DNA of 64,000 nt from Pseudoteredinibacter isoporae (GCF_011602085.1 NZ_JAAONY010000005.1:62001-126000), one strand, 5' to 3'. Numbered from the stretch's first letter, positions 31,897 to 43,919 are shown. The notes: generated by a model not told the origin, from the sequence alone. Translations and numbers: made by a program.

Positions 31897-34800
31897 TTAG
31901 AATTTGGCTTCGTATCGTAAGCCAAAGGCCAGTTCTCGCGAGCGGATATCGTCCGCAGCCAACAGCGATTGGTAATCGATAAAGCCAGACAAGCCGTACT
32001 TGAATTGTGCGGCTAACCCCAGGCCCAGGCTGAAATAGTTTCGATCTGGAATATCCGAGATGATCAGCATTTCCTGAGTAGGATTACTGCTGTCCAGGCG
32101 GAAAGGATCGTGCACAAAGCTTGCGCGGATAACGCCGTTCTGATTTTTAAACTCACGATAGTAATTACCGTTGATGTTGGCAATCAGCACGCCCCAATTC
32201 ATCAGGAATACGCGAGAGCCGTGGAAGCCCAGGCCGACAGTGCTGGTGATATTGTCCTGCCCGCTGTATTGCAACTCCAGCCCGGAATCACCCTGTTCGG
32301 CGTAGCCATCGATACTGGTATCGCTGTAGCTCAGGCTGCCGTTGGGGCCGAACGTCCATGGCCCGCTGGTGTAGTCCCAACCAAAGTCCAGAGTGGCCAA
32401 CAGCTGTTCACCATTGGTGCTGCCGCCCCGACGCAGGTCCACGATGCCGGACATGTCTTTATATTTAATGTGGCGAGTGACATCAAATTCCGAATCGGCA
32501 TAGGTGATGCTGCTGTCGACATAGTAGTTCTTATCACTGTAGAACGAGGTGTAGGCCGAATAAAAGGTGCTCGAACCTTCCAGAACGCCGCCGTCGTTGG
32601 CGTAATCCAGATCACTGCTCGAATAACCGATGGCGATTCCGCCGATAAACTTATCCGTGAAGCGATAATCCATACCGGCGGTAATGCCTTCGATATCCAG
32701 CTTAAACCCACTGTTATTCTGGGTTGGGTCACGCTCACCGTAAGAAATATTACCGTTCACAAACAGTCCCAGGCGAGAGTCGCGGTAGATTTCAGGATCG
32801 TCGTCCGCACTCGCAGCACCGCCGAGCAGCTCACGCCCCACCGAGGCAAACATATGGCCATTCAAACTGCCACCATCAAAGCGCATGTTCAAACCGCTGA
32901 CGTCGATAATCGCACTGCTGCCACGACGCAATTGGGTAAAACGATTGCGCAGATTGGTGTGGTGCATATTGGTAAAGCGCGCGGCGGTGATAATAATGGC
33001 TTCCGCTTCTTCACCGGCAATTTGATCCAGGGCATCAACAATATCTTCGTCGTTCAAATCCGGATCACGCAATTGTTCACAACGAGTGCGAAGGTTGGCC
33101 TGGCCCGTAGTTAAACCGTTTTGTTGTCCGAATTCCGACAGACGAGGACAGAGATCATCCAGTGCGCCCGCAACGGTTCCCTGTTCGCCGTTCAGCCCGG
33201 GTGTGTCGCTCAACATACGAGTACTTTCCGGGTCCAGTTCTTTAACTTCGGCAATAAAATCTACGCCAGCTCTTTTGCCAGTGTTGTCAGTGGCGATGAC
33301 GCGAAGTGGATGCGTACCCACGGGCAACTTTGCGCTGGTAACCATGCCGCTGGCGATGGGCTCGCCATCTTTTATCCAGCTGACATCATTGATGGGGTTG
33401 TCGCTGACGATCTTTCCGGTTGCATCAAGCACGACATCAACGAGACCATCGCCGTCAAAATCCGTTACGCTGATGTCCTCTTTGCTGATGCTCGGTGCGC
33501 CGGCTTCATCAACATTGATAATGTTGAGCACTGAATTGGCGAGGCTGCCCAATGTGGCACTGCCGCTAGGGTTGGACAATTCAAGTAAGACGGTTTCATT
33601 GGGCTCACTGATAATGTCCGGCGTAATGGGGACGGTGAAGGTTTTGTCGCTGTTGTCTCCGGCCGCCCAGCTCAAGGTGCCCGCTCTGGCGCTGTAGTCA
33701 CTGCCTGCGGTAGCGGTATCGTCACTGGTGGCATAGCTGACACTGACCGCACCATTGCTTCCACCGCTGCGTGTTGCAGTGATGGTTGCGGTGCCGGCGT
33801 TTTCATTAACGTCGTAGCTCGCTGCGCTGAAATTAATGTCGCCGCCGGGCTCGACATCGTCTTCCACAATGGTTAACACCAGCGTTGGGTCAAAATCAAA
33901 ACTGGCGCCACTGCTCAGATTGCTGGCTTGTGCGCGGAAGGTTTCATCGCCTTCAAACAGATTGTCATTAATAATCGGAATGTTAACGGTCTTGGTTCCG
34001 CCTTCGCCTGCGGACCAACTGACCGTTGTGCTGGTGCTGCTGTAGTCGGCCCCGGCGGTAGCCGTGCCGCCACTGGTAGCGGCCGATTTGATGAGTGGGC
34101 TGCTGTCGATGGTGGCGAAATCAAAGCTGATGGGATCATCGAGGCCACCGTTGCGGGTGAAGGTGATCACAGCCTGGCCGGAATCCTCGCTGAAACTTCG
34201 TTGCGGACTGGCGCTGATAACCGGCGGAGTGGCCACGGTATCATCATCAATAATGGTCACGTTCTGAAAGGCATTAGTGCTGCTGATAATCAAGCCGCTT
34301 TGCTGGTCCAGAAAAACATCAAAGACTTCGTTTGGCTCCGTAATGGAATCATCAAACACGCCAAAGTTAACTTGCACCGTTGTGGGATTAATAACGGTAT
34401 AGCCTGGGCCGGCAATTGCACCGGGACCGTCAAAGGTAATGGTTACTGATTTCTGTTCAAAATCATCGGTGCTGGCCGGGTTCGTGCTGCCCGGGGCAGA
34501 GTTAATGTTTACGCTGGTGACGCTGGGGGGCAGAACATCGATGCTCACTGTGGCAACCAGCGGGCCTCCGCTTTCAGAGATGCTGCTGTTGGCATTCACA
34601 CTCACCGTCGGAGTACTGGGGCCGTCATTATCATTGATGACCAATTCAAATCGTGGGGGTGTGCCGGTGAAGGCGATACCCTGAAAGTCACCAGGGCCGA
34701 TATAAATTGACTCTGTGGCTTCAGCAACGGTGTCCCCTGTAATTAAAAAAGTCGCGGTTTGTGTGGTCGACCCGCTGCTGGAATTCCAGGTTAGATAGGG

Positions 34801-35460
34801 CAAAGTACTCAAGGTCGTAAAGTCAGCTGGCTGTGTCGCCGCCGCATTGGTTCCGAACGCACTGACAAGCTGCACTTCATAAATACTATTGGCAAATGTC
34901 CCCTGGGGAAGCTCGCTGAGCGTGAATTCAACATCAACACTCATGTTGCCTGAATCGCCTTCGGTAACCGTACTGCCACCACCCGCCAGAGCAATAGAGA
35001 GGGTAGGCTCGTAAATACTGAAGGTCGTGCTCCCTGTACAACCGGTTGTACAGTTGGGCCCTGTGATATTAACCGTCGAGTTGTAGTTGCCAGCGGCATC
35101 AATTTCAGTCGACGTAAAGGTGTAGTTGATGGGGGTTCCGACCGTGGGAGCGTTACACATAAAGTCGGTTGTCGGAGGGGTCGAATTTGGCGTGCAGTTT
35201 CCGCCCGATGTCCAAAACACGTTGCCAGTGCCAGTGGTATTGATATTGACGGGCACCTGACTTGGTGAATTACCACCAGGAGACGCTGAAACTTGAACGT
35301 TCATCGTCATGGTAGAACCAATAACCTTGTTGTTTCCACCTGTGATGGTCACACTGTCCGTTTGGTAAATTTCGGCTAAGGCGGTCGAACTCATTAACCC
35401 TAATAAAAATACAACAGGCAAATAAAAACACCTGCGAATTGAAAACCCCTGCGAGCACAT
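31897..35460 (-). CDS. Type Va autotransporter with Calx-beta repeats
   Basis: A 1187-residue surface protein. After a signal peptide (FYLPVVFLLGLMSSTALA), the passenger has about four Calx-beta-type repeats with ATAGADYSSTSTTVSWSAGE, ATAGSDYSARAGTLSWAAGD and SFSEDSGQAVITFTRNGG, predicted to bind calcium. Then come a VTDFDGDGLVDVVLDATGK segment and a helical linker with a Cys pair (LCPRLSEFG...RTRCEQL). From ~860 there is an autotransporter beta-barrel ending in LRYEAKF with the terminal Phe needed for BAM assembly. The N-terminal part has four cysteines. It is likely an adhesin or surface-exposed calcium-dependent protein. Confidence 0.88.
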   Translation of the reverse strand: MCSQGFSIRRCFYLPVVFLLGLMSSTALAEIYQTDSVTITGGNNKVIGSTMTMNVQVSASPGGNSPSQVPVNINTTGTGNVFWTSGGNCTPNSTPPTTDFMCNAPTVGTPINYTFTSTEIDAAGNYNSTVNITGPNCTTGCTGSTTFSIYEPTLSIALAGGGSTVTEGDSGNMSVDVEFTLSELPQGTFANSIYEVQLVSAFGTNAAATQPADFTTLSTLPYLTWNSSSGSTTQTATFLITGDTVAEATESIYIGPGDFQGIAFTGTPPRFELVINDNDGPSTPTVSVNANSSISESGGPLVATVSIDVLPPSVTSVNINSAPGSTNPASTDDFEQKSVTITFDGPGAIAGPGYTVINPTTVQVNFGVFDDSITEPNEVFDVFLDQQSGLIISSTNAFQNVTIIDDDTVATPPVISASPQRSFSEDSGQAVITFTRNGGLDDPISFDFATIDSSPLIKSAATSGGTATAGADYSSTSTTVSWSAGEGGTKTVNIPIINDNLFEGDETFRAQASNLSSGASFDFDPTLVLTIVEDDVEPGGDINFSAASYDVNENAGTATITATRSGGSNGAVSVSYATSDDTATAGSDYSARAGTLSWAAGDNSDKTFTVPITPDIISEPNETVLLELSNPSGSATLGSLANSVLNIINVDEAGAPSISKEDISVTDFDGDGLVDVVLDATGKIVSDNPINDVSWIKDGEPIASGMVTSAKLPVGTHPLRVIATDNTGKRAGVDFIAEVKELDPESTRMLSDTPGLNGEQGTVAGALDDLCPRLSEFGQQNGLTTGQANLRTRCEQLRDPDLNDEDIVDALDQIAGEEAEAIIITAARFTNMHHTNLRNRFTQLRRGSSAIIDVSGLNMRFDGGSLNGHMFASVGRELLGGAASADDDPEIYRDSRLGLFVNGNISYGERDPTQNNSGFKLDIEGITAGMDYRFTDKFIGGIAIGYSSSDLDYANDGGVLEGSSTFYSAYTSFYSDKNYYVDSSITYADSEFDVTRHIKYKDMSGIVDLRRGGSTNGEQLLATLDFGWDYTSGPWTFGPNGSLSYSDTSIDGYAEQGDSGLELQYSGQDNITSTVGLGFHGSRVFLMNWGVLIANINGNYYREFKNQNGVIRASFVHDPFRLDSSNPTQEMLIISDIPDRNYFSLGLGLAAQFKYGLSGFIDYQSLLAADDIRSRELAFGLRYEAKF

Positions 35461-35971
35461 AATAAACAGTCCTTGATATGTGATGTCTTTTTGATGTTGT
35501 GAACGATAATCCCGAGCCCGGTGTTCTGACGATTACAAATTGTTACCAAGGGCGGAATGACGCTTAATGCTTTTGCTTTTGTTGTCGAATTAGCGTGGGC
35601 TAATTATCTAACGTGGGTACAGGCTTGTGGCACTACTAGTTCTGGTAAGAATGGAGAGGTAATAAATAAAATTAAGACTGGGAAATTGCCTTGGGAATTA
35701 CTAGTTCTAGTGAGCGAATGGTTTGTATAAATAATATTGAAGATTTCCAAGTGGAAAAATGTGACAGGACTATAAAATTTGACATTATTCTTTCGATTTT
35801 TTTCTCATAAGTGGTGTATCTACTAATAAAGAAACTGTCTTACGGGCTCCCGACACCGGGCGTTTAATGGCTAAGCCCACAAAAGCATGAGATTGGGTAT
35901 CCCCGTCGTGGGAATACCTGATATTGCCAGAGTTAATATCGAAGGGGCTTTCGTGCCGTGCAGCCATCTGG
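35461..35971. other. Intergenic region with short tandem motifs upstream of the autotransporter
   Basis: TACTAGTTCT occurs at 35634-35643 and 35699-35708 within longer similar stretches, and TAGCGTGGG/TAACGTGGG repeat about 18 bp apart around 35592-35617. They lie upstream of the minus-strand autotransporter and may be operator or curved-DNA sites. A frame on the minus strand at 35785-36006 is not supported, see rejected items. Confidence 0.45.
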
Positions 35972-36364
35972 TTAATCAATACAGAGAATGCCGCGGGTTT
36001 GTCCATTTTCAAGATAGGCGTTGCATCCAAATTGCTCGGTGGTGGCCATGCACTGCCCCTCGATTTTCTTGCCGGGCACGATGTTGCGTTTGTCCTTGGC
36101 CACGCAGGCAACTTCACACTCTGATCTATCCTGGCAGGCCTTGCCGGCATCAGAGGCATTGAGGACGCAGTTATCGCGTTGTGCCAGACCGGATTTCTTC
36201 CATGTGCCCCCCTGGGCCAGACAGCTTTGCTTATCCTTAATGCTGGCGGCGAGGGTGCTCAAGGGCTGTTGTGTGTTCTCTTTCGGGGGCTGTTGAGAAT
36301 GGATTTCACTGCAGGCGAGTAGGCCAAGGCTTAATGTCCACAAGATGATACTTTTCGCTAACAT
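35972..36364 (-). CDS. Cysteine-rich putative lipoprotein
   Basis: A 130-residue exported lipoprotein, starting at the ATG at 36362-36364 with GGGAGGG upstream: MLAKSIILWTLSLGLLACSE (lipobox LLAC, Cys18). The mature part has about nine cysteines in patterns such as CLAQGGTWKKSG, CVLNASDAGKACQDRSECEV and FGCNAYLENGQTRGILCID, so several disulfides are expected. I do not recognise a named family, although the CxxxGGTW start recalls small eukaryote-like Cys motifs. The function is unknown. Confidence 0.7.
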   Translation of the reverse strand: MLAKSIILWTLSLGLLACSEIHSQQPPKENTQQPLSTLAASIKDKQSCLAQGGTWKKSGLAQRDNCVLNASDAGKACQDRSECEVACVAKDKRNIVPGKKIEGQCMATTEQFGCNAYLENGQTRGILCID

Positions 36365-36606
36365 TTTGAGCCCTCCCAATGTTTGTTTTCTTAATTGTCC
36401 AGCGGGATGCACGAGATTGCATTCGCTCAACTTGGGAAACTATAAGTCGTAAAAGGCTGAGGTGGAAGGGCTGGGCGTGGGGGTGGCTCCAGAAATGACG
36501 GCTTTCGTATTGCCAAACACAGTAATTGCCATATACAAGGACGGCGTAGAGACGCCCGGGCTTGCTTACACTCCAGCGCGAAGAAGCCCGGGGTATTTCA
36601 TATCGG

Positions 36607-38586
36607 CTACAGTTTAAAACGATTCACACTTTCGGTGATACGCTGGGAAACATTATTCACCTCGCCACTTGCCTGACGTACGCGGCCGGCGCTATCGGTG
36701 GTTTCCATATACCGGTCGCGAATAATCTGAACGCTGCGATTCACTTCTTCACTGGTCGACGACTGTTCTTCAGTGGCAGTAGCGACCTGAATGTTTAAAT
36801 CGTTCACGTGAGCAATCTGGCGAATAATATTGGTAATGCTGTCGAGGGTGCTTTCCAGGCTGCTGTCGGTGCTCTCTGCGCGTTCAAGGCTGCTGCCAAT
36901 GGCAGAAACCGCGCCGCGACTGCCTTCCTGAATTTGCTCAATATTGCGCTGAATCTGTCCGGTGGACTCCTGTGTTTTGGATGCCAGTGAGCGCACTTCT
37001 TCCGCAACCACGGAGAAGCCTCGCCCAGCGTCACCGGCACGTGATGCTTCGATAGCGGCATTGAGGGCCAATAGATTAGTTTGCTCGGCAATGCCTTCAA
37101 TCACATCCAGAATGCTGCCGATCTCTTCGCTGCTTACGGCCAGTTCTTGAATAATGGTATTGGTTTTGTCCAGATCTTTGCCGAGATTTTCCATTTCGGT
37201 GCGGACCTGGGTAATGGACTGATTGCCCAGCTCGGCATAATCCGAGGCCTGTTTGGATTGGACGGCCGCATTGGAACAGTTCTCCGCCACTTCTCTTACC
37301 GTGTGTCCCATTTCCTTCATGGCTTCAGAAGCCATTTCCGATTGTTGTACGCCTTCGTTCACCTGATGGTTTACGCTGGCGGACTCCTTGTCCAGAGTTT
37401 CCACCGATTCCTGAAGTGAGCGATCGGCGCTCTTCATATCCTGCACCAAACCTTTGAGGTGCTGCACTGTGGTATTAAAAGAGTCGGCGAGAGTGCCCAG
37501 CTCGTCCTCCGAGTACACATCCGCTTTGACATTCAAATCGGAATCCCGGAGCAGAATGTTCATGGCGCTGGAGATAGAGCGTAACTGACGTGTGATCAAG
37601 CGTAAAAAGTACCAACTGAGCAAGCTGGACAGTAACACCGATACGACAGAGAGAATAATAAAGTTTCTGAATGTGCCCCAGGCTTCAGCTTCCTTTCGAA
37701 CCAGAAGGCCTTCAAAATAGGTTTCCAGAATTTGTCCGGCATCCTTAAGGGCATTTATTCGGGTGGTAGAGTGCGTAAACCAATCCTCGGGTTTTACACC
37801 AAAATCTGAGTATTTGTTCCAGGCGGCGTTGCGCATCTGGTTAAACTCAGGACTGATTCTGTCATGCATCAGCTGGGATATTTTCTGCATGACGTCGTCA
37901 GTGCTGTATTCCATCGCCAACTCAAAGTATTTGCTTTGGAGAACTGCCAGAGACAGATAATTGGCTTTCAATTCACTGGAAACTTCATCCTGCGAAAATG
38001 CCCGGCTGATGACGGCGCGCTCCTGACCGGCGCGTTCCTTGGCGTTCAAAAGATTGACATAGGCCAAGGCGGCTTTGGATACCTCCGTGTCGGTGGTGTC
38101 TTTTACAATAAGCGAGGTAATAGATAACAGTACGGAATTACCTTTGGTGTACTCTTCAACGGCGGTGCCCACGGGAATATCCAATGCATCGACCTTTTGA
38201 CGCAAATTGCCGAGGCCGCTGGTTATCACATTCACCTTTTGTATAGCACCGGAGACTTCATTGCTGTGTGCCGTATAACTGGCCAGGGTTTCATTAAGGG
38301 CATTGACTTTGGCGTCGGTTTCCCGTCTTTGGTCTGAAAGCTCGGCAGAAAAACGATTGCCCTGGCTGCTCATAAAGATTGCGGTGGCGCCTCGTTCTTT
38401 TTGAAGCTCATGAACCAGAGCGTTAGTTCGAAGGGATACTATGCTGAGCTCAAGATAGGCTTCCATCCTTGCAGCCCGATAGTGGTTATCGAAAATACTG
38501 ACCGCCATAAAGTACAGGGCAAACAGTAGGGGCGGCACAGCCATCAACAAAAGCTTGTGAACAATAGGAAGCCGGGAAAGCGCCAT
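36607..38586 (-). CDS. Methyl-accepting chemotaxis protein with NIT-type sensor
   Basis: A 659-residue chemoreceptor. The ATG at 38586 has GGAGGG upstream. After the first membrane helix ([20 protein letters not shown]), a periplasmic helical sensor carries [17 protein letters not shown], the signature of nitrate/nitrite-sensing NIT domains. The second helix [20 protein letters not shown] leads to HAMP and the signalling hairpin tip ([20 protein letters not shown]). No CheB/CheR tether pentapeptide is at the end. A near-perfect FliA promoter precedes it. The ligand may be an oxyanion; not proven. Confidence 0.92.
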   Translation of the reverse strand: MALSRLPIVHKLLLMAVPPLLFALYFMAVSIFDNHYRAARMEAYLELSIVSLRTNALVHELQKERGATAIFMSSQGNRFSAELSDQRRETDAKVNALNETLASYTAHSNEVSGAIQKVNVITSGLGNLRQKVDALDIPVGTAVEEYTKGNSVLLSITSLIVKDTTDTEVSKAALAYVNLLNAKERAGQERAVISRAFSQDEVSSELKANYLSLAVLQSKYFELAMEYSTDDVMQKISQLMHDRISPEFNQMRNAAWNKYSDFGVKPEDWFTHSTTRINALKDAGQILETYFEGLLVRKEAEAWGTFRNFIILSVVSVLLSSLLSWYFLRLITRQLRSISSAMNILLRDSDLNVKADVYSEDELGTLADSFNTTVQHLKGLVQDMKSADRSLQESVETLDKESASVNHQVNEGVQQSEMASEAMKEMGHTVREVAENCSNAAVQSKQASDYAELGNQSITQVRTEMENLGKDLDKTNTIIQELAVSSEEIGSILDVIEGIAEQTNLLALNAAIEASRAGDAGRGFSVVAEEVRSLASKTQESTGQIQRNIEQIQEGSRGAVSAIGSSLERAESTDSSLESTLDSITNIIRQIAHVNDLNIQVATATEEQSSTSEEVNRSVQIIRDRYMETTDSAGRVRQASGEVNNVSQRITESVNRFKL

Positions 38587-38641
38587 TATGAATCCCTCCA
38601 ATTTGGCAGCAAAATAGAATGTTACATCCTGTCTGTAGAAA

Positions 38642-38668
38642 TTATCGGCGGCTCAAATAATATATTTA
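38642..38668 (-). promoter_or_regulatory. Sigma-28 (FliA) promoter of the NIT-MCP gene
   Basis: On the minus strand it reads TAAA, 15 nt, GCCGATAA: an exact match to the FliA consensus. The -10 box is 38642-38649 and the gene starts about 55 nt downstream. Confidence 0.8.
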
Positions 38669-38726
38669 GAGTGATGATATAATTCGCGCCACCAGTTTTT
38701 AAACAGAAATCATTCAGATTTCATAT

Positions 38727-41255
38727 TTATGAGGCTGTCACTGACTCTCCATGATTGAAGTTCACTGATTCGGAATTTTCTCTTTTTCGGGGAAGGGTGA
38801 TTCGGAATTGTGTGCCAACTCGCTCCTTGCTCTTCACAGCAATTTTCCCGCCATGTTGGTTATTAATGATTTTATAGGCAACGGACAGACCCTGGCCGGT
38901 GCCCATGCCTACGGGTTTCGTTGTGAAAAATGGATCAAAGATCTTGTCGATAATTGTATTTGGGATACCAGGACCATTATCCATCACACAAATGGTTACG
39001 TTGTCCTCGTCAAAGCGACTGCTGATTTTGATGGTGCCCTTGCTATTGGGGCTGGATTCCTGAATCGCCTGGCAGGCGTTGACGATCAGAATCATCAGTA
39101 CCTGGCTGATTTCGGATTCGATGCAAGGGGTTTCTGGCAGAGATTTGTCCAATTCCAATTTTAAGTCGGCACTGGCTTTCCATTCGTTTCGAGTAACGAC
39201 GACGGAGTTCTCTATGGTTCTGTTCAGATTCTGGCTGGCAAACTCTCGCCCACTGGGTTGCTCAAGCTCTTTCATGAATCGGATAATATTGGACACCCGG
39301 TCGACCCCTTCCAGGGTTTGATCGATTGCATTGGGCACTTCTTCCATAATGAAATCCAGATCGTCATTACTTTCTGGCAGGTTCGCGTGTGAATCAATTT
39401 TGCACAGCAAATCGGTATACACTTTTTGCATGGCAATTAAATTGGAAAAAGAACTTTTAATAAAGTCGACATTCGAGCTGATGAACTGAAGCGGTGAATT
39501 TATTTCATGCGCCAGGCCCGCTGCCATGTGCCCCACGGATTCCATTTTTTGCGCTTGTTTCAGCTGTCGTTCCAGTTGCAGGCGTTCGGTTATGTCATTG
39601 ATGGTGAGAATGTAACCCTTTATTTGCTCGTCAGGCGTAAGTTCCAGCCCTACTTGCAGGTAAACGGATTTGATATCCCCATGCCGATTTTTAAATTCAT
39701 ACTCACCTGTAGCTTCTTTATTTCCAAGCAGAAGGCGAATCCACTCTTTCAAAACCAGAAGAGAAGGGTCTTCACCGGAGTAGTTGCTGGCGTTCAGGCC
39801 GGTCAGCAACTCGGCATCCAGTCCCATGGTTTCATTGATGGCAATGTTGGCAAACAGGCAGCATCCGCTGGGATCGACACTGATAATGCCAATCGGCGAA
39901 TTTTGGGAAATGGCTTCGTATTTCAGTTTGTTGAATTCCAGTTCCTGATTGGTGTCCTCAAGTACGTCCATGGTTTGATTGTAGTAACGCGCAATTAAAC
40001 CGGTATCCGAAAATTCATTGACCGAGGCACGAATACTCAAGTCATTGCGTTTTCCCTGTTCTTCCATGACCTTAATCAGATCGTATACCTCATTGCCCTG
40101 GGAGTGCTCGGAAATATTGAGCCCGATTTCTTCGCTATGGCCGTCTACCCGCAATGGGTACACTGAATTGATCAAACGAAAGACCACATAGGTGACGGTC
40201 ATGCAGAAAAGACCCACAGAAACAATGCCACTGAACTGTGTGAATACTGCTGTGATCAGACTGGTACCTTCGGAAGGTTCAAAGGTGAAGATTGGCAGCG
40301 CGAGTGTGCCCCAGACGCCTCCGCCAAGGTGAACCGGAATGGCTGAAACGGCATCGTCGATACGGAATCGTATCAACAGCATTTCCAGGCCGAAGGTAAT
40401 GCAGGCCGAAATCGCCGCAATAATAACGGCTGACACAGGATCGATCACGTTACAGGAAGCAGTAATCGCCACCAGTCCGGAAAGCACGCCATTAATGGCG
40501 GAGCGAGGGGTATAGTGATTCAACACCAGGCGTTCGATAAACAGGCTGGCAACCAAACCGGCACCCCCGGCCAGCATGGTGTTTAGCAGAATAAGTGGAA
40601 CGCTGTCATTGAAGGCTAGGGTGCTGCCACCATTAAAACCCAGCCAACCAAACCACAGAATCAAAACGCCCAGCATCGCCTGGGGCAGGTTACTGTGGTA
40701 AACCGGAGATAAATTACCTTTATGATCAAATCGGTTCTTGCGCGCTCCGATAATAAACAGCATGGAGAGTGCGCACCATCCTCCAATGCTGTGTACGACG
40801 GTAGACCCTGCGAAATCATCGAATCCGGTCTGGCGTATCCAGCCTTCTTCGTTCCAAACCCAGTGGCCCACAATGGGGTAGATAAAGCACACAATAACGA
40901 TTGTGATCACAATATAAACCGGGAATTTAACGCGTTCGGCAATGGCGCCCGACAAAATGGTGACCGCCGTTCCGCAAAACATGGCCTGGAATATAAAGAA
41001 ACTGATTTCACCTGATGTGTGTTCCAGGGGAGCTGCCAGACTGCCCACCATGCCGCCAATGGATGGGCCGTACATAAGCGAATAGCCGACAAGCCAGTAG
41101 AGAATAATTGCGAGTGAAATATCCGCGATGTTTTTCATCGCGACATTGATCGAATTCCGGTTTCGAGTGAGACCTGATTCCAAGCACAGAAAACCGGCCT
41201 GCATTAGAAATACGAGGGCTGCACACGTTAACACCCATGAGGCATCTGTTATCAC
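38727..41255 (-). CDS. Ammonium transporter-like domain fused to PAS histidine kinase
   Basis: An 842-residue fusion. Residues 1-~365 are an Amt/Rh-family channel with about eleven helices. The conserved twin histidines are present (His155 in [10 protein letters not shown], His309 in [10 protein letters not shown]) and the structural Asp147 lies eight residues before the first, as in AmtB. A HAMP-like linker (~370-440) and a PAS domain (~445-560) follow. The kinase has H-box [13 protein letters not shown] with His583 and ATPase motifs [10 protein letters not shown] and [12 protein letters not shown]. This architecture is known from the anammox sensor Ks-Amt5, so it is likely an ammonium sensor. 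No response regulator or glnK is adjacent. Confidence 0.93.
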   Translation of the reverse strand: MITDASWVLTCAALVFLMQAGFLCLESGLTRNRNSINVAMKNIADISLAIILYWLVGYSLMYGPSIGGMVGSLAAPLEHTSGEISFFIFQAMFCGTAVTILSGAIAERVKFPVYIVITIVIVCFIYPIVGHWVWNEEGWIRQTGFDDFAGSTVVHSIGGWCALSMLFIIGARKNRFDHKGNLSPVYHSNLPQAMLGVLILWFGWLGFNGGSTLAFNDSVPLILLNTMLAGGAGLVASLFIERLVLNHYTPRSAINGVLSGLVAITASCNVIDPVSAVIIAAISACITFGLEMLLIRFRIDDAVSAIPVHLGGGVWGTLALPIFTFEPSEGTSLITAVFTQFSGIVSVGLFCMTVTYVVFRLINSVYPLRVDGHSEEIGLNISEHSQGNEVYDLIKVMEEQGKRNDLSIRASVNEFSDTGLIARYYNQTMDVLEDTNQELEFNKLKYEAISQNSPIGIISVDPSGCCLFANIAINETMGLDAELLTGLNASNYSGEDPSLLVLKEWIRLLLGNKEATGEYEFKNRHGDIKSVYLQVGLELTPDEQIKGYILTINDITERLQLERQLKQAQKMESVGHMAAGLAHEINSPLQFISSNVDFIKSSFSNLIAMQKVYTDLLCKIDSHANLPESNDDLDFIMEEVPNAIDQTLEGVDRVSNIIRFMKELEQPSGREFASQNLNRTIENSVVVTRNEWKASADLKLELDKSLPETPCIESEISQVLMILIVNACQAIQESSPNSKGTIKISSRFDEDNVTICVMDNGPGIPNTIIDKIFDPFFTTKPVGMGTGQGLSVAYKIINNQHGGKIAVKSKERVGTQFRITLPRKRENSESVNFNHGESVTAS

Positions 41256-41534
41256 GCGAAACTCCTTTTAGGCGGATAGATATAAAATAATAATCCTCGC
41301 TAACTCAGGTTTCTGATAACTCTACGGAACAAGTTTAGCAATCTGGTTTGTTGCTTAATCTATAGACTATTAATCCCGGCAATTCAATTTACCTGTAATG
41401 CTTTGATCATTGTCGATTTCTTAAGCTTTTCAGACGGATTGCACGAGACGACAGTCTCCATTTGTAATGGCATCTGTCGCGTTAATAATCTGCGTTAAGT
41501 GGATCAACGCGACACGTAACCAACCCTTGAGCCA

Positions 41535-43919
41535 TTAAACCTTGTACGCCGAAACCATGGTTTTCAAGTTGCCCGCGAGATCATGCAGCTGGGAACTGAT
41601 ATTGCTTAACTCGCTGCTTTTGTCGCTGCTGCTCTCGGTGAGGCGATTCAGGTCATGGGTGCTTTCGGTAATGCCTTGAATGATATTGGTTTGCTCCTCG
41701 GCAGCGGTGGCAACCTGTTCATTCATAAAGGCTATTTTCTGGATGACAGCAACCGTTTCAGAAAGCGAATGGCGAGATTCTTCTGCAATCTCTACATTGT
41801 TTTTCACGGTGGTATGTCCGAGTCTCATAGCTTTTACTGCGGTACTCGAGTTGGACTGCAGCGATTCAATCATGGTGGAGATTTCTCCAGTGGCATCCTG
41901 AGTGCGCTGGGCCAAAACACGAACTTCATCTGCGACTACCGCAAAACCTCTCCCCTGGTCACCGGCGCGAGCGGCTTCAATGGCGGCATTGAGCGCGAGC
42001 AGATTGGTTTGCTCAGCAATGCTCTGAATCACATCAAGTACGGAGCCGATGTCGTTGCTTTTTTCGGCGAGAGTTTCAAGGGCATCACTGGCACTTTCAA
42101 TTTCTTCAGCGACGGTCTCTGTGGAGCTGGCGGTTCGTTCAACCAGATCGCCCAAGGTATTGGAAAGCTTGTTCGCCTCCTGGGTCTGCGTTGCGGTTTC
42201 TCCAGCATTTCTGGCCACTTCATTGGCAGCGACTTCCATTTGTTCTGTCGACTGGGCGACTTTGCTGCATTCCGCATTTTGGGTGTCGGTCACTTCCAGG
42301 CTGGTTTTCATGAGCCCCATCATGTTGTCGGCGGTTTGTGCAAGCTTCAATGAGGAAGTATTGATCTCCGAAAAGTTTTGCCTCAACCTCTCGATAAGAT
42401 CATTTACGCTTTTTGCGGCTTGACGAACTTCTTCTCCGCCCATTTCATGGACGTGAAGTGTTAAATCATTCTGTGAAGAAATTGCACGGACAGTTTCGCT
42501 CAGTTCCGCAATCGGGCGAGCAATGCCCCGGGCAAACCAGAGGCCGGCCCCGGTTGCGATAAACATAACGGCTAAAAAGGTTATGCCGCCGTACAGTTTA
42601 ATTAAGCTGGCAATTTCGCCAACACCCGAAAAAGCTTCCGATTCATACACTTCGGCAACAATAGCCCAGGACAATCCATTGATAGACAGCGGCGCATAGG
42701 CACCGAGAACGGGTTCACCAGTGTAATTGCGGTAGCGTGCAACACCGGTTTGGCCTTCTCGTGATGCTAATGAGGCTTGGGTGGAAACGGGCAGCAAACC
42801 AATGGTCGTTCCCTTGGCCATGATGGTGTTGGTAGCTTCCGCGCCGAAGTTACTCCGGGTTCCCCAGCGCCGAAAATCTTCAGGGCGTTCGACAAACAAA
42901 CGGCTGTCGGAGCGCATATTTAAATCACTGCCGACCAGGTACACTTCCCCGGTTTTACCGTAGCCGTGGTCTTGCCATTCCTGTTTCAAGGTCATCAGCT
43001 GATTGATTTTATCCAAGGCAAGTTGATAAACCAGAATGCCCACACGCTCTCCGTTTTCCACAATGGGTGTTGCAGCAAAAGCGGCGTTGTCGTTGTAGCT
43101 TGGTAGATAGGAACGAAAATCAACGGTCGTCACTTCTCGGTTTGTCCCCAACTCCAAGGCTTGTTTGAAAGCCTGAGCCAGACCGGAATTACGATAGGGA
43201 CCGGATTTCAGGCTGGTCCCATAGTCCAGCTCCTTGAATACCGAATAAACAATATGCCCGCTATCGGGATCAACGATAAAGATGTCGTAAAATCCGAATC
43301 GTTTTAAAAAACCCTGAATGGGCGGGTGATACTTCTCATGCGTTTGGTCATAGCCAGAGCCGAGCGGAGAGCTGAGCATATTGTCTTTTTCACCCAAGGA
43401 TTCTTCGTTGTTACTGATGTAGTAGTACTGAAACCATTTGGCGCGGTTGCTCAAGTTACCGACAATGGCATTGATGTCGGTTTCCTTATTCACATTTTTT
43501 TCTTTGTAACGCTCAATGAAATCATTGTAGTAATACTGGTCCAGGGACTGTTTGACCGACTCGGGAATACCTGCAATGGCCGTTTCGGAAAATTCAGAAA
43601 GATTGGAGAAACTAGAGAGATTGGAAAGTGAAGCCTGTTGGAATGTCTCCGAGAGAAACTCGTTTCGAAAACCTTTTGCGGCCTCAATTAACATCGTGCT
43701 CTGAGCCTGACTCAGTAGCTGGTCATTCACGGTTTGGAAGTAGGCTTCCAGCTCGGACTTCTTGGCATCCCGCCGCGAAATTAAATTGTTTTCTATTTCT
43801 TTTTCCAGAGCGTCTTTCGCCGAGCTGTATGAGAACCAGCCCAACACCAGGGTGACGATTAGCAGGGGGAGTAAAGATAGAGTCAGGGCGAAAATAGAAA
43901 CTCTGGATCTTACTTTCAT
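41535..43919 (-). CDS. Methyl-accepting chemotaxis protein with large Cache-type sensor
   Basis: A 794-residue chemoreceptor. The ATG at 43917-43919 has GGAATTTGACC upstream. Membrane helix [20 protein letters not shown] is followed by a ~400-residue periplasmic region with two Cache-like lobes ([20 protein letters not shown], and [20 protein letters not shown] in the second). A second helix ([20 protein letters not shown]), HAMP ([19 protein letters not shown]) and the signalling tip [20 protein letters not shown] complete it. The ligand is unknown. It lies upstream of the Amt-kinase gene on the same strand, about 280 nt away, with its own FliA-like promoter. Confidence 0.92.
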   Translation of the reverse strand: MKVRSRVSIFALTLSLLPLLIVTLVLGWFSYSSAKDALEKEIENNLISRRDAKKSELEAYFQTVNDQLLSQAQSTMLIEAAKGFRNEFLSETFQQASLSNLSSFSNLSEFSETAIAGIPESVKQSLDQYYYNDFIERYKEKNVNKETDINAIVGNLSNRAKWFQYYYISNNEESLGEKDNMLSSPLGSGYDQTHEKYHPPIQGFLKRFGFYDIFIVDPDSGHIVYSVFKELDYGTSLKSGPYRNSGLAQAFKQALELGTNREVTTVDFRSYLPSYNDNAAFAATPIVENGERVGILVYQLALDKINQLMTLKQEWQDHGYGKTGEVYLVGSDLNMRSDSRLFVERPEDFRRWGTRSNFGAEATNTIMAKGTTIGLLPVSTQASLASREGQTGVARYRNYTGEPVLGAYAPLSINGLSWAIVAEVYESEAFSGVGEIASLIKLYGGITFLAVMFIATGAGLWFARGIARPIAELSETVRAISSQNDLTLHVHEMGGEEVRQAAKSVNDLIERLRQNFSEINTSSLKLAQTADNMMGLMKTSLEVTDTQNAECSKVAQSTEQMEVAANEVARNAGETATQTQEANKLSNTLGDLVERTASSTETVAEEIESASDALETLAEKSNDIGSVLDVIQSIAEQTNLLALNAAIEAARAGDQGRGFAVVADEVRVLAQRTQDATGEISTMIESLQSNSSTAVKAMRLGHTTVKNNVEIAEESRHSLSETVAVIQKIAFMNEQVATAAEEQTNIIQGITESTHDLNRLTESSSDKSSELSNISSQLHDLAGNLKTMVSAYKV

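Noticed and set aside
32110-33114. 334-codon plus-strand frame opposite the autotransporter barrel
   Set aside because: Shadow frame of a repetitive beta-rich gene; no start signal and no domain.
35785-36159. 124-codon minus-strand frame overlapping the Cys-rich lipoprotein gene
   Set aside because: No ribosome site at any Met, and the overlapping frame has a lipobox, a good ribosome site and regular cysteines.
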